From: JABSSA01 sp039960995
GTDB lineage: Bacteria > Pseudomonadota > Alphaproteobacteria > Rhodobacterales > Rhodobacteraceae
Length of the DNA stretch: 64,000 bases
Direction of reading: 5' to 3'
Assembly (NCBI GenBank): GCA_039960995.1
Contig: JBDVKF010000093.1
Location: forward strand, 6,186-70,185
Shown here: piece by piece, positions 45,914 to 53,810 of the stretch
How positions within the stretch are numbered: position 1 is the stretch's first letter
Layout of the letters: each line of letters begins with the position of its first letter
Made by a program: the position numbers and the translations under genes
Notes under the pieces: model-generated
Told to the model about the DNA's origin: nothing
The model's input: the letters and a program-made list of their open reading frames with translations, nothing else
Database searches by the model: none

Positions 45914-45964
45914 GTAACTTATACTGTTACTAGACTAATGCAACTCAAATTGTTACATTATAAC
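45914..45964. promoter_or_regulatory. Two inverted repeats in the divergent COG0523/Rrf2 promoter
   Basis: GTAAC-N7-GTTAC at 45914-45930 overlaps a leftward -10-like TATAAG. GTTA-N5-TAAC at 45952-45964 (GTTACATTATAAC) overlaps the presumed Rrf2 promoter. The latter resembles alphaproteobacterial Zur boxes, and the former could be bound by the Rrf2 protein. Both readings are inference from pattern and position. Confidence 0.55.
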
Positions 45965-45986
45965 GAAGCTTGGAGGCATATCCCAA

Positions 45987-46394
45987 ATGAAGCGCAATAG
46001 CCGCCTTTCTCTTGCTTTGCACACGCTCAGCCATATGGCAGGAGACCCAAACCGTGTGCGAACTTCTGCCGATTTTGCGGATCATGTCGGGACCAACCCT
46101 GTTGTGGTGCGCCGTGTTTTGGGACGTCTGCGCGAACAAGGCCTTTTGATTTCTGTGAAGGGGCACGCGGGGGGGTGGAAACTTGCCAGACCTCCGCAAG
46201 AGATTACGTTGGCAGACGTGTATTTGGCGCTTGACGAAAGTTTGGTTGCGACTGGCGACGAAGATCAAGTTCCATCATGTTCCGTTGAGCATGCCCTTTT
46301 CAAGCGAGTGACGGGGGTCATGAAAGACATCGAGCAAAATCTGATTGAACGCCTTAGAGAGACCACCATAGCCGAGGTTCGAGGAACAGAGTAA
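45987..46394 (+). CDS. Rrf2 family transcriptional regulator
   Basis: A 135-residue winged-helix regulator. The N-terminal HTH is at about 5-60 (LALHTLSHMAG; TSADFADHVGTNPVVVRRVLGRLREQGLL) and the beta-wing at VKGHAGGWKLARPP. A dimerisation helix is at the C-terminus. Only one Cys is present (residue 97), so the three-Cys iron-sulfur site of IscR, NsrR or RirA is missing and it must sense something else. GGAGG lies ten bases before the ATG. Divergent orientation to the metal operon suggests it controls that operon and itself. Confidence 0.93.
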   Translation: MKRNSRLSLALHTLSHMAGDPNRVRTSADFADHVGTNPVVVRRVLGRLREQGLLISVKGHAGGWKLARPPQEITLADVYLALDESLVATGDEDQVPSCSVEHALFKRVTGVMKDIEQNLIERLRETTIAEVRGTE

Positions 46395-46397
46395 TTG

Positions 46398-46424
46398 GAA
46401 CCGCATTTGAGTGGTTCTTTTTTT
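46398..46424 (+). terminator. Rho-independent terminator of the Rrf2 gene
   Basis: GAACCGC at 46398-46404 pairs with GTGGTTC at 46411-46417 (one G-T pair, six-base loop) and is followed by seven T. It starts four bases after the stop codon. Confidence 0.9.
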
Positions 46425-46539
46425 GCACGGACGCTTGAAACTGCTGGAGGCCGAGACGGGCTTTGTGAATTGGTCGAGCGTCATAGTCCCGCATCGAGAT
46501 GCTGAATGTTGTTTTGGCGTCTCGTCGTCTTGGCAACCT

Positions 46540-47274
46540 TTATCTTATCGTCTTGAGGGTCTGTGCATAAGCACGCGAAAGTGGATGGCGTGCCTGATTG
46601 GCAAAGTCGGCCATCGGGATATCTTCGACGATACGGGCATCGTCCAACACCAGAATTCTGTCCGCCAATTGCCTAAGGGGTGCGAGATCGTGGCTTACGA
46701 TCAATATCGCCAGTGACGTGTCTTTGTGGACCCGCCGCAGCAACCGGATTGTGTTGACCTGTGTGGCAAGGTCAAGCGATGACAGCGGTTCATCCAGGAT
46801 CAGCACTTTTGGTTCGGCGGCCAAGGCGCGGGCCAATGCAATGCGTTGGCATTGACCTCCCGATAATGAATGGGGGCGTCGCTGCTGCATGTCGCTTGCG
46901 ACACCCAGCTCGTTCAGAATGTCACGCGCCCGCACCTGACGATTTGCAGGATCGCCAATATTGAACCCATCGAGCGTTTCGCTCACCGTTCCCAATGCGC
47001 TAAGAAACGGGCTGAGCGATTGGGTTGGGTCCTGCCACAGGTATTGGATGTCACGTCGCACCTGCCCAGTGCCGGGTGTGACGCTTTCCCCGTTCAACTG
47101 AATGTCGCCGGTGTTTGGGGTTTCCAATCCAGCCAAACAGCGGGCGATGGTGGATTTGCCAGCCCCGGATCGACCGATTAATCCCACAACTTCGCCAGAG
47201 TGGATGGTCAGATTGATATCCGTCAGCACCTCATGCCCGTAAAAGCGCTTGGAAAGTCCTCGAACACTTAACAT
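46540..47274 (-). CDS. Nickel/peptide-type ABC ATP-binding protein, DppF/NikE class (system 2)
   Basis: A 244-residue ATPase with intact motifs: Walker A GRSGAGKST, Q-loop LWQDPTQSLSPF, signature LSGGQCQRIALARA, Walker B VLILDEPLSSLD and H-loop IVSHDLAPLRQLADR. The size is near NikE, without the longer oligopeptide-type C-terminus. It overlaps the preceding ATPase gene by seven bases and is the last gene of the second importer operon. The Rrf2 terminator to its left is convergent. Confidence 0.92.
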   Translation of the reverse strand: MLSVRGLSKRFYGHEVLTDINLTIHSGEVVGLIGRSGAGKSTIARCLAGLETPNTGDIQLNGESVTPGTGQVRRDIQYLWQDPTQSLSPFLSALGTVSETLDGFNIGDPANRQVRARDILNELGVASDMQQRRPHSLSGGQCQRIALARALAAEPKVLILDEPLSSLDLATQVNTIRLLRRVHKDTSLAILIVSHDLAPLRQLADRILVLDDARIVEDIPMADFANQARHPLSRAYAQTLKTIR

Positions 47275-48035
47275 GCGTTTTGCAACGCTTGCGCTGCCTC
47301 GGCAAGTTGGCGGGCCGCAGGCGCAGGTGAAGTGGCCAGGGATGAGATCGACGTGTCTTCGACCACGTTCCCTTCATCCATGACCAACACGCGGTCTGCC
47401 ACGTCTTGCACTGCACGCAGGTCATGACTGATGAACAGCACCGTTGCGCCGGTTTCATCGGCCATCGTGTTCAACGCGGCCAAAACTTCGCGTTCGGTCA
47501 ACACGTCGAGGCCGGTTGTCGGCTCGTCTGCGATCAAAATGCGCGGGCGCAGGATCAGGGCCATGGCAATCAGGATCCGCTGTTTCATCCCACCTGAAAG
47601 TTGATAGGGAAAGAACTCGGTCACGCGCTGTTCCAAAGCCACGGCATCCAGCGCTTTTGCGATTGTTGGTTTTGCGTCCGAACCGGCCAAGTGGGCCGTT
47701 TCCGCCAATTGGCTTTTGATGCGTCGTCCTGGTGTCAATGCCGTGCTCGGGCTTTGGAAAATCTGAAATATCGCCTTGCCTCGTATCTGTCGCCAACGAG
47801 TGGGCGACAAATCCAAAACCTCTGCGCCGTCCAGACGTATCGAGCCGTTGGTCACCGCAAGTGGCGGGCGCAACAAACCGCATAATGCACCTGCGGTTAG
47901 GGACTTTCCGCAGCCACTTGCACCAACAAGCCCCACGCGTTCCCCCGGTTTTAAGGCAAAGCTGACCTTGTCCAACAGTTGTTGCTGAGGCCCCGCAGTG
48001 ACCGTGAGGTCCGTGACTGACAATGCGTCTACCAT
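47268..48035 (-). CDS. Nickel/peptide-type ABC ATP-binding protein, DppD/NikD class (system 2)
   Basis: A 255-residue ATPase. ATG 48035 begins MVDALSVTDLTV, where the family alignment starts. The 51 extra upstream codons lie inside the permease gene. It has Walker A GASGCGKS, Q-loop FQSPSTALTP, signature LSGGMKQRILIAMA, Walker B ILIADEPTTGLD and H-loop FISHDLRAVQDVADR. It overlaps the permease gene by seven bases. Confidence 0.92.
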   Translation of the reverse strand: MVDALSVTDLTVTAGPQQQLLDKVSFALKPGERVGLVGASGCGKSLTAGALCGLLRPPLAVTNGSIRLDGAEVLDLSPTRWRQIRGKAIFQIFQSPSTALTPGRRIKSQLAETAHLAGSDAKPTIAKALDAVALEQRVTEFFPYQLSGGMKQRILIAMALILRPRILIADEPTTGLDVLTEREVLAALNTMADETGATVLFISHDLRAVQDVADRVLVMDEGNVVEDTSISSLATSPAPAARQLAEAAQALQNAC

Positions 48036-48889
48036 GAAAAAGGCTGCCTTTTGTCTAGCAGCTCTCGTAAGCCTTCTCCGACAAGGTTGAAGGCCAGCAC
48101 CGCCAATGTAACCGCCAAGCCGGGGACCAGCAGCATATGGGGCGCTTGGGCAAAAAATGGTCGTGCTTCGTTCAGCATCGCACCCCATTCTGGGGTCGGG
48201 GGCTGTACGCCGATGCCCAGAAAGCTGAGCGCGGATAACGCCAGCAGCACCGACGCGGTTTCAAGCGAAATGATCACCGCAAGGGGCGGCAAGATTTGCG
48301 GTAAGATATGGCGCATGACGACCCTGATGCGTGAAGCGCCGCCAAGGTAAGCCGCATGTACGAAATCTCGCTGACTGGCAGACAAAACAAGGGCGCGCAC
48401 CATCCGGGCATTTGATGGCCACCATGCTGCGGCAACGCCGATGATCGAAGCCTCAAGCGATGCGCCCATGAAACCGATGACAGCCAGTGCAAGAACCAAT
48501 GTCGGAAAGGCCATGATGATATCGGCTAAACGCATCATCACCATGTCGACACGCCCGCCAGCCAAACCGGCGATAATTCCCCACGGCAACGAGATGGCCA
48601 AGATCACGGTGATGGTCACAAGTGCGGCGCCAAGCGATACGGGAACCGCCGCGACCAACCGTGAAAGCACATCGCGGCCAAGGTGATCTGCACCCAACGG
48701 GTGAACAGAGGATGGCCCCGACAATCGCGACAACAAGTCGATCTGTTTCGGAGACGGCAAATCAAATACCAAAGGCGATAGACCCAAAGCAAGGAACGCG
48801 GCCATCAGGATAAGCCCAAGGATCAAGCCGATCCGTCCGCCATTTAATCCAAGACGCAACGCGGGGATGCGAAGGGCGTGTTCACTCAT
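48029..48889 (-). CDS. Nickel/peptide-type ABC permease, DppC/NikC class (system 2)
   Basis: A 286-residue permease with the class motif PLGADHLGRDVLSRLVAAVPVSL after the first helix and the C-terminal FLGIGVQPPTPEWGAMLNEARPF. The EAA region is around RHILPQILPPLAVI. It overlaps the upstream permease gene by eight bases. It is clearly homologous to the corresponding permease of system 1, so the two importers are related but separately encoded. Confidence 0.92.
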   Translation of the reverse strand: MSEHALRIPALRLGLNGGRIGLILGLILMAAFLALGLSPLVFDLPSPKQIDLLSRLSGPSSVHPLGADHLGRDVLSRLVAAVPVSLGAALVTITVILAISLPWGIIAGLAGGRVDMVMMRLADIIMAFPTLVLALAVIGFMGASLEASIIGVAAAWWPSNARMVRALVLSASQRDFVHAAYLGGASRIRVVMRHILPQILPPLAVIISLETASVLLALSALSFLGIGVQPPTPEWGAMLNEARPFFAQAPHMLLVPGLAVTLAVLAFNLVGEGLRELLDKRQPFSW

Positions 48890-49820
48890 GTCCCAACCTC
48901 CGCCGCAATTGCGGATCGGCCAAGATTACGACGGCATCGGCGATCAGGCTGGTTGTGAAAAAGATCAAACCCATAAAGACCAGATAGGCCTGAATAACCG
49001 GGAAATCCCGTTGTGCGATGGCCTGAAGGATCAGTTGCCCAAGGCCAGGCCATCCAAAGATGCTTTCGACAATGACGGCCCCACCAAGCAGCGACCCAAA
49101 CGTATTGGCCCAAGCGGTGGTCAGGGGTCCAATGATGCGCGGTGCGATATGGCCCAACATGATGATATGCGGCCCAAGCCCTTTGGCGATTGCGAGCCGA
49201 ACATAGTCTTCGCTTTTTTCGGCGCGCACACGTTCAAAAACCACACGTCCCAATGAGGCACCCGCCCCAAGGCTGAGTGTCAATGCTGGTAGCACAAGAT
49301 CCGACGCTGATCCATCGCCGACCAATCGTGCCCACCCAAGGTTCAGCACAAAGGCATAGATCAGCAGCAGCGCCAACCAGAATGAGGGGATCGAGACCAA
49401 AAGGATGGTCAAGCCTCTGAGGCCCGCCCCGATAACCCGATCCGATGCGACCGCGAATGTGCCAAGCGCAATCGAAATGATCACGGCCCCGATAAGCGAA
49501 CTCACGGCCAATGCTAAAGTTGCGGGCAGGTGGATCGCGATTTCGGACATCACGCTGCGACCCGTGGCGACGGAGGTGCCAAAATCAAATCGAACCGCCC
49601 GTGACAGCCAATCCAAATAGCGCGGCAAAAGGGGCTTATCGAGCCCGAATTGCGCCCGAAGGGCCGAAATGTCTTCGGGTTCGGGCACAATGCCCATGGC
49701 CCGCAGTTCCATCATCACCGGATCGCCGGGCGCAAGTGCTACGATCGCAAAGGCCACAAAGCTCATGCCAAGCAATGTCGGCACCGCAGCCAATAGACGT
49801 AAAAGAACAAATCGAACCAT
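48882..49820 (-). CDS. Nickel/peptide-type ABC permease, DppB/NikB class (system 2)
   Basis: A 312-residue permease from ATG 49820. A TTG two codons earlier is the only longer option. Landmarks are LAPGDPVMMEL, FDFGTSVATGRSVMSEI, VSIPSFWLALLLIYAF, LGHIAPRIIGPLTTAWANTFGSLLGGAVIVESIFGWPGLGQLIL and QRDFPVIQAY. It follows the binding-protein gene by about 60 bases and initiates the block of overlapping transporter genes. Confidence 0.92.
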   Translation of the reverse strand: MVRFVLLRLLAAVPTLLGMSFVAFAIVALAPGDPVMMELRAMGIVPEPEDISALRAQFGLDKPLLPRYLDWLSRAVRFDFGTSVATGRSVMSEIAIHLPATLALAVSSLIGAVIISIALGTFAVASDRVIGAGLRGLTILLVSIPSFWLALLLIYAFVLNLGWARLVGDGSASDLVLPALTLSLGAGASLGRVVFERVRAEKSEDYVRLAIAKGLGPHIIMLGHIAPRIIGPLTTAWANTFGSLLGGAVIVESIFGWPGLGQLILQAIAQRDFPVIQAYLVFMGLIFFTTSLIADAVVILADPQLRRRLGHE

Positions 49821-49880
49821 AGTCAAATTCCAAATCGGCAGAGCCCCGCGAAGGGAGTTCTGCCTTGTCTAAAGATTGGA

Positions 49881-51425
49881 TTACTTCGCGAATTTCACGC
49901 GGCCATAGTCGATCCAGTCCGCATATTCCGACATTGGAACCTCGATACCCGGACGTGACAGGGTAAAGTTCGGCACCATCAAGATCGGGATGGCCGCCAG
50001 ATCGTCCTGTACGATCGCACGATGCGCCTGACGCACCAGATCGATCACTTCTTCACGGGATTGAGCGCTGCGCGCGGATTTGAGCATTTCGTCAACATGT
50101 GGTCCCGGTGCTGTGAACTTGTACCCACCCCATGCGGTTGTCGAGGTGAACAGGTTATACAGCAAATAGGTTGGGTCTGTGTTGTTGTTCGACGCGAACT
50201 CCATATACAAATCCGCCTCGCCAGTATCGAGATAAGTCGAGCCATAGACGCCGCTGTCATCCACTTCGACCAGATCGATATCGATACCAACACTTGCGAA
50301 CATTTGTTCCAGCATTTCGGGCATTGGCTTCACAGTGGACACGTTTGGATAAGCCGCTACTAAGCGCAATTTCAACTTGCGTCCGTCCTTTTCGCGTACT
50401 CCGTCGTCGCCCAAGGCCCAACCGGCCGCATCCAGCAACGCAGCCGCTTTTTGCGGATCATATCCGAATCCATCTGTGTGATTTTCGCCTAGGTTAAACA
50501 TCCAACCAGGCAGAATGCCTTTGGCCGGAACACCGCGCCCAGCAAATAACACCTCAGCCAGCGTGTCGCGGTCGATGGCCCAAGCCAAGGCTTCGCGGAC
50601 TTTGTAATCCTGAATGATGTCGAAAGGTGCCGCACCGTTTAAGTTCGCCAACAAGGCCACATAGCGGATTGGCCGGCTTTCATGCAGCACAACGGACCCG
50701 TCTTGCGGCATCGACAACATCATTTGCGGGGTCACTTCGCCAATTACGTCAATCTCACCGTTTTGCAGGGCAAGCAAACGCGCATTGTCATCCCCAATGA
50801 AACGAAACGTCAAACGGTCAACGCTTGGCGCTTCGCCCCAGTACTTTTCGTTCCGCACGACCGTGATCTGTTGTTTGGGCTCATAGCTATCAAGCAGGTA
50901 AGGACCGGTGCCAACAGGGTTCGCGGCGCGGTCTTCGGATGGGCCGAACAGGGATGTGCCCCGATGGGTCATGTTTTCGATGACCAGTGCCGACCCTTTT
51001 TCAGATCGAAAGCGGATCTGGTAATCCCCGAGCTTTTCAAAGCTGTCTTGATCGATCTGAAGGAAATCCGACTTCCCTTGGTCATATAGCTTCAGCGCGT
51101 CAATGGCGCTGTCTGCATTGAAAACTGTACCATCTGAAAACGAAACATCCTGGCGCAATGTGACGGTATAAGAGCCATCTTTATAGTCCCATGCATCGAA
51201 TAATAGCGGGCTGGGCAAGAAATTCTCATCTGGCTTTACAGCCGTTTCAACGATCTGTGCCGCAGGACGACGGGTTGTGAAAGAGAACTTGTCTTCCGCG
51301 ACTGAATAACGATCACGCTTGACCGCAACGGTTAGCGACGTTTCAGCTTGAGCTGACGTGAATGATAACGGCATAGCCGTAAGGGTCGCCGCTACAAAAT
51401 GTACGGCCAAACGAAGTTTAGACAT
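49881..51425 (-). CDS. Nickel/peptide-type ABC substrate-binding protein (system 2)
   Basis: A 514-residue family 5 binding protein. The signal peptide ends near TSAQAE. Typical segments are VTLRQDVSFSDGTVFNADSAIDALK, NPVGTGPYLLDSYEP, VREALAWAIDRDTLAEVLFAGRG and GYDPQKAAALLDAAGW. The N-terminal part is closer to NikA-like proteins than to OppA in length and style, suggesting a metal, metal-histidine or metallophore cargo, but this is inference. GAGGAATA precedes the ATG. An 11-base perfect inverted repeat stands in its 5-prime leader. Confidence 0.92.
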   Translation of the reverse strand: MSKLRLAVHFVAATLTAMPLSFTSAQAETSLTVAVKRDRYSVAEDKFSFTTRRPAAQIVETAVKPDENFLPSPLLFDAWDYKDGSYTVTLRQDVSFSDGTVFNADSAIDALKLYDQGKSDFLQIDQDSFEKLGDYQIRFRSEKGSALVIENMTHRGTSLFGPSEDRAANPVGTGPYLLDSYEPKQQITVVRNEKYWGEAPSVDRLTFRFIGDDNARLLALQNGEIDVIGEVTPQMMLSMPQDGSVVLHESRPIRYVALLANLNGAAPFDIIQDYKVREALAWAIDRDTLAEVLFAGRGVPAKGILPGWMFNLGENHTDGFGYDPQKAAALLDAAGWALGDDGVREKDGRKLKLRLVAAYPNVSTVKPMPEMLEQMFASVGIDIDLVEVDDSGVYGSTYLDTGEADLYMEFASNNNTDPTYLLYNLFTSTTAWGGYKFTAPGPHVDEMLKSARSAQSREEVIDLVRQAHRAIVQDDLAAIPILMVPNFTLSRPGIEVPMSEYADWIDYGRVKFAK

Positions 51426-51437
51426 TGGGTATTCCTC

Positions 51438-51470
51438 ATGAATTCAAATGTAGTTTGGGTTTGAATTCAT
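51438..51470. promoter_or_regulatory. Perfect 11-bp inverted repeat before the system 2 binding-protein gene
   Basis: ATGAATTCAAA at 51438-51448 and TTTGAATTCAT at 51460-51470 are exact reverse complements with an 11-base spacer. The element starts 13 bases upstream of the binding-protein start codon (minus strand) and overlaps the end of the small upstream gene. It could be a dimeric operator or an RNA hairpin tuning expression of the binding protein. Confidence 0.6.
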
Positions 51471-51788
51471 AGAGGGAGGTGCACGCGCTAGATTCGGGTG
51501 CCACAACCGACGCTTTGCAAGATCGCCGGATTGCGCGAGGGCTGTGCGATAAGAGGACAGAAATTCGAATTGCGGAGACGTAGCAGTTTGTCCGCTTAGG
51601 CTGCCGATCTGCGACGAGAAGAAATCGCAGCTTAGATCCCGCTCACTTGGGACGGTGTCATCAAGCGGCACTTGAACTGTTCTTGGCTCACCACCGGTAC
51701 AAAGGACATAGCTGAGCATTTCGCCTTCGACCACCAACATGGTGCCGGGGGGACGAAGAACGACACTGACAAGGATCGTCAGGGCCAT
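51444..51788 (-). CDS. Small exported protein, possibly DUF2946-like
   Basis: A 114-residue protein if started at ATG 51788 (AAGG seven bases upstream). An upstream ATG at 51824 gives 126 residues and lacks a ribosome site at the right distance, although a strong GGAGG lies between. It begins with a hydrophobic segment (MALTILVSVVLRPPGTMLVV) and carries two Cys (YVLCTGGEP and LSCDFFSS) spaced about 26 apart, reminiscent of DUF2946 proteins found near metal transport genes. The resemblance is weak. It precedes the system 2 importer in the same direction and could be a periplasmic metal-linked accessory. Confidence 0.6.
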   Translation of the reverse strand: MALTILVSVVLRPPGTMLVVEGEMLSYVLCTGGEPRTVQVPLDDTVPSERDLSCDFFSSQIGSLSGQTATSPQFEFLSSYRTALAQSGDLAKRRLWHPNLARAPPSMNSNPNYI

Positions 51789-51908
51789 TAAAAGCCTTGT
51801 GACTATTCCTCCTTTCCAATGCACGTGCTGGTCTCCTCACATCCAAAAGCGAGCTGGTTCTGATGATCGGACCCGCATCAGCGTCATTTAAGGTATTGTG
51901 TCGCAACT

Positions 51909-53294
51909 GTGAAGAACTACAGTTTGATAATGACCGGTGCAATGGCGAACCCTATCTACCGACGGCTCTTGCTGGCACAAATCTTCTCGGTGCTTGGGTC
52001 GGGGCTGACAACCATCGCTTTGGGTCTGTTGGCGTTCCAGCTGTCCGGTGACGATGCAGGCGCTGTTCTCGGCACGGCCCTTGCGCTTAAGATGGTCGCC
52101 TATGTCGGGCTTGCCCCCATTGCCGCAGCCATATCAGAGCGCTTGCCGCGCAGACCTTTTTTGATTTCGCTGGATTTGGCCCGTGCGGGGATGGTGCTTT
52201 TCCTGCCTTTCGTGACCGAGATCTGGCAGATTTATCTGCTGGTCTTCGGGTTTCAGGCCTTTTCAGCAGCGTTTACGCCCACATTTCAGGCAACGATTCC
52301 CGATATTCTGGAAGACGAGGCAGATTATACCCAAGCGTTGTCCTACTCGCGACTGACCTACGATCTTGAATCGCTTGTCAGCCCCTTAATTGCCGGTTTG
52401 GCGCTGGCAGTGTTTACGTTTCATGCGTTGTTTGTCGGGACCGCAATCGGGTTCCTGGTTTCAGCCGCTTTGGTGTTCAGCGTGGTGCTGCCCCTCAGAA
52501 ACACGGCCGCGGTTCAGGCTCCGTTTCGCAAACGTGTAACCCGTGGGATCTGGATCTATTTGGCCACGCCGCGCCTTCGCGGGTTGCTGGCCCTCTATGT
52601 GACCGTTGCGGCAGGGACGGCGATGGTCATCGTCAACACGGTTGTGCGCGTCAAAAGTGATCTCGGCCTTGGCGATGAAATGGTGGCGCTGCATTTCGCG
52701 GCAAGCGGTATTGGGTCGATGGTGGTCGCTCTGCTGTTGCCTAAACTACTCAATCGACACGCGCCGCGTCCCATAATGTTCATCGGGGCCGCCATTGTGA
52801 CGGTCAGCCTTATGCTGGCAGCGTTTGCACCGGGGGTCGTCGTCGGATTGGCGATATGGGCCGCACTTGGGGCAGGGACCTCGTTTATTCAGACGTCTGC
52901 AGGTTTGCTGATCACCCGATCCTGCCACGCCGAAGACCGTCCCTCTGTGTTTGCAGCACAATTTGCCTTGTCGCATTCCACTTGGCTATTGGCCTACCCC
53001 TTAGCGGGAACACTTGGGGCCAACGCTGGGTTGCCAATCACGTTTCTGGTTATGGCGCTCATTTCCGGTATCACTTCGCTGATTGCGCACCGTCTTTGGC
53101 CTTCGTTCGATCCAATGGAAATTGAACACGACCATGTCGCTCTTGATCACGTGCATGCCAATGGTGATGCGGACCACCATCAAGGGGAAATTACGCATTC
53201 GAAGCGGCCGATACACCATCATCACGAGGCCGTTCGACATAGCCACGTGTTTGTAATCGATGACCATCACCCGGTCTGGCCCAAACCTAAATGA
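51909..53294 (+). CDS. MFS transporter with histidine-rich C-terminal tail, NreB-like
   Basis: A 461-residue major facilitator protein with about 12 helices. After the last helix (near residue 395) comes a 60-residue hydrophilic tail very rich in His (HDHVALDHVHANGDADHHQG, HHHHEAVRHSH, DDHH). Such tails bind Ni, Co or Zn, as in the NreB nickel-resistance exporters. The start could be GTG 51909 or ATG 51930 or 51942, and none has a strong ribosome site. It is divergent from the system 2 importer, suggesting an efflux valve that balances metal uptake. Substrate inferred from tail and context. Confidence 0.88.
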   Translation: MKNYSLIMTGAMANPIYRRLLLAQIFSVLGSGLTTIALGLLAFQLSGDDAGAVLGTALALKMVAYVGLAPIAAAISERLPRRPFLISLDLARAGMVLFLPFVTEIWQIYLLVFGFQAFSAAFTPTFQATIPDILEDEADYTQALSYSRLTYDLESLVSPLIAGLALAVFTFHALFVGTAIGFLVSAALVFSVVLPLRNTAAVQAPFRKRVTRGIWIYLATPRLRGLLALYVTVAAGTAMVIVNTVVRVKSDLGLGDEMVALHFAASGIGSMVVALLLPKLLNRHAPRPIMFIGAAIVTVSLMLAAFAPGVVVGLAIWAALGAGTSFIQTSAGLLITRSCHAEDRPSVFAAQFALSHSTWLLAYPLAGTLGANAGLPITFLVMALISGITSLIAHRLWPSFDPMEIEHDHVALDHVHANGDADHHQGEITHSKRPIHHHHEAVRHSHVFVIDDHHPVWPKPK

Positions 53295-53810
53295 GAATTT
53301 ACCAAGCTTGAATAACAATTGCCGCTTCTCAGCGAGAGGTCACACTTGTCGGTAGACTACAAGGCATTTGCGACCAAATATTTGAAAAAGCCATGCAGGT
53401 TCCGATAAAATTTTATAAATATAGGACAACCCGGTTTTTTTGTCCGCAATGAATTGTGCTGAAATTCGCCTTTATCCGTATCTTGAATGTGCTTGGAACT
53501 CGAGTGTCTGAGCACTCAAGGCCTTAGCCTGAAGCCTCAAAAGGTCTTTGGAGATTTCTTTTTACGGAATGTTCAATTTATTAATTTATCCACCTGATCA
53601 AAGGACGGTTTTATTCTTTAGATCCACGGGAAAGCGCAAGTTACTAAATTGAAAACTACGGTCAATTGCAGAACACGCAAAGGTTGTTTCAAATTCTTTG
53701 TGCTGACCTTTGGCTGAGTTGCAGGCACCCGGCGGTTTTAGCGTTTTTCTTCCTTGTATGTCCAATAATCAGGATTCCCCCTGATACAGTTCCAAGGCGA
53801 GGCAGTGTTT
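53295..53810. other. AT-rich intergenic region before the RTX-Hint gene
   Basis: About 515 bases, clearly AT-richer than its surroundings, with no gene on either strand. The right end contains the promoter and the ribosome site of the RTX-Hint gene (AAGGCGAGG). Small stems such as GAGTG/CACTC near 53500 are too weak to call. Confidence 0.45.

Noticed and set aside
48036..48188. 51-codon upstream extension of the system 2 DppD-like ATPase
   Set aside because: It overlaps the permease gene in another frame and is not family-like.
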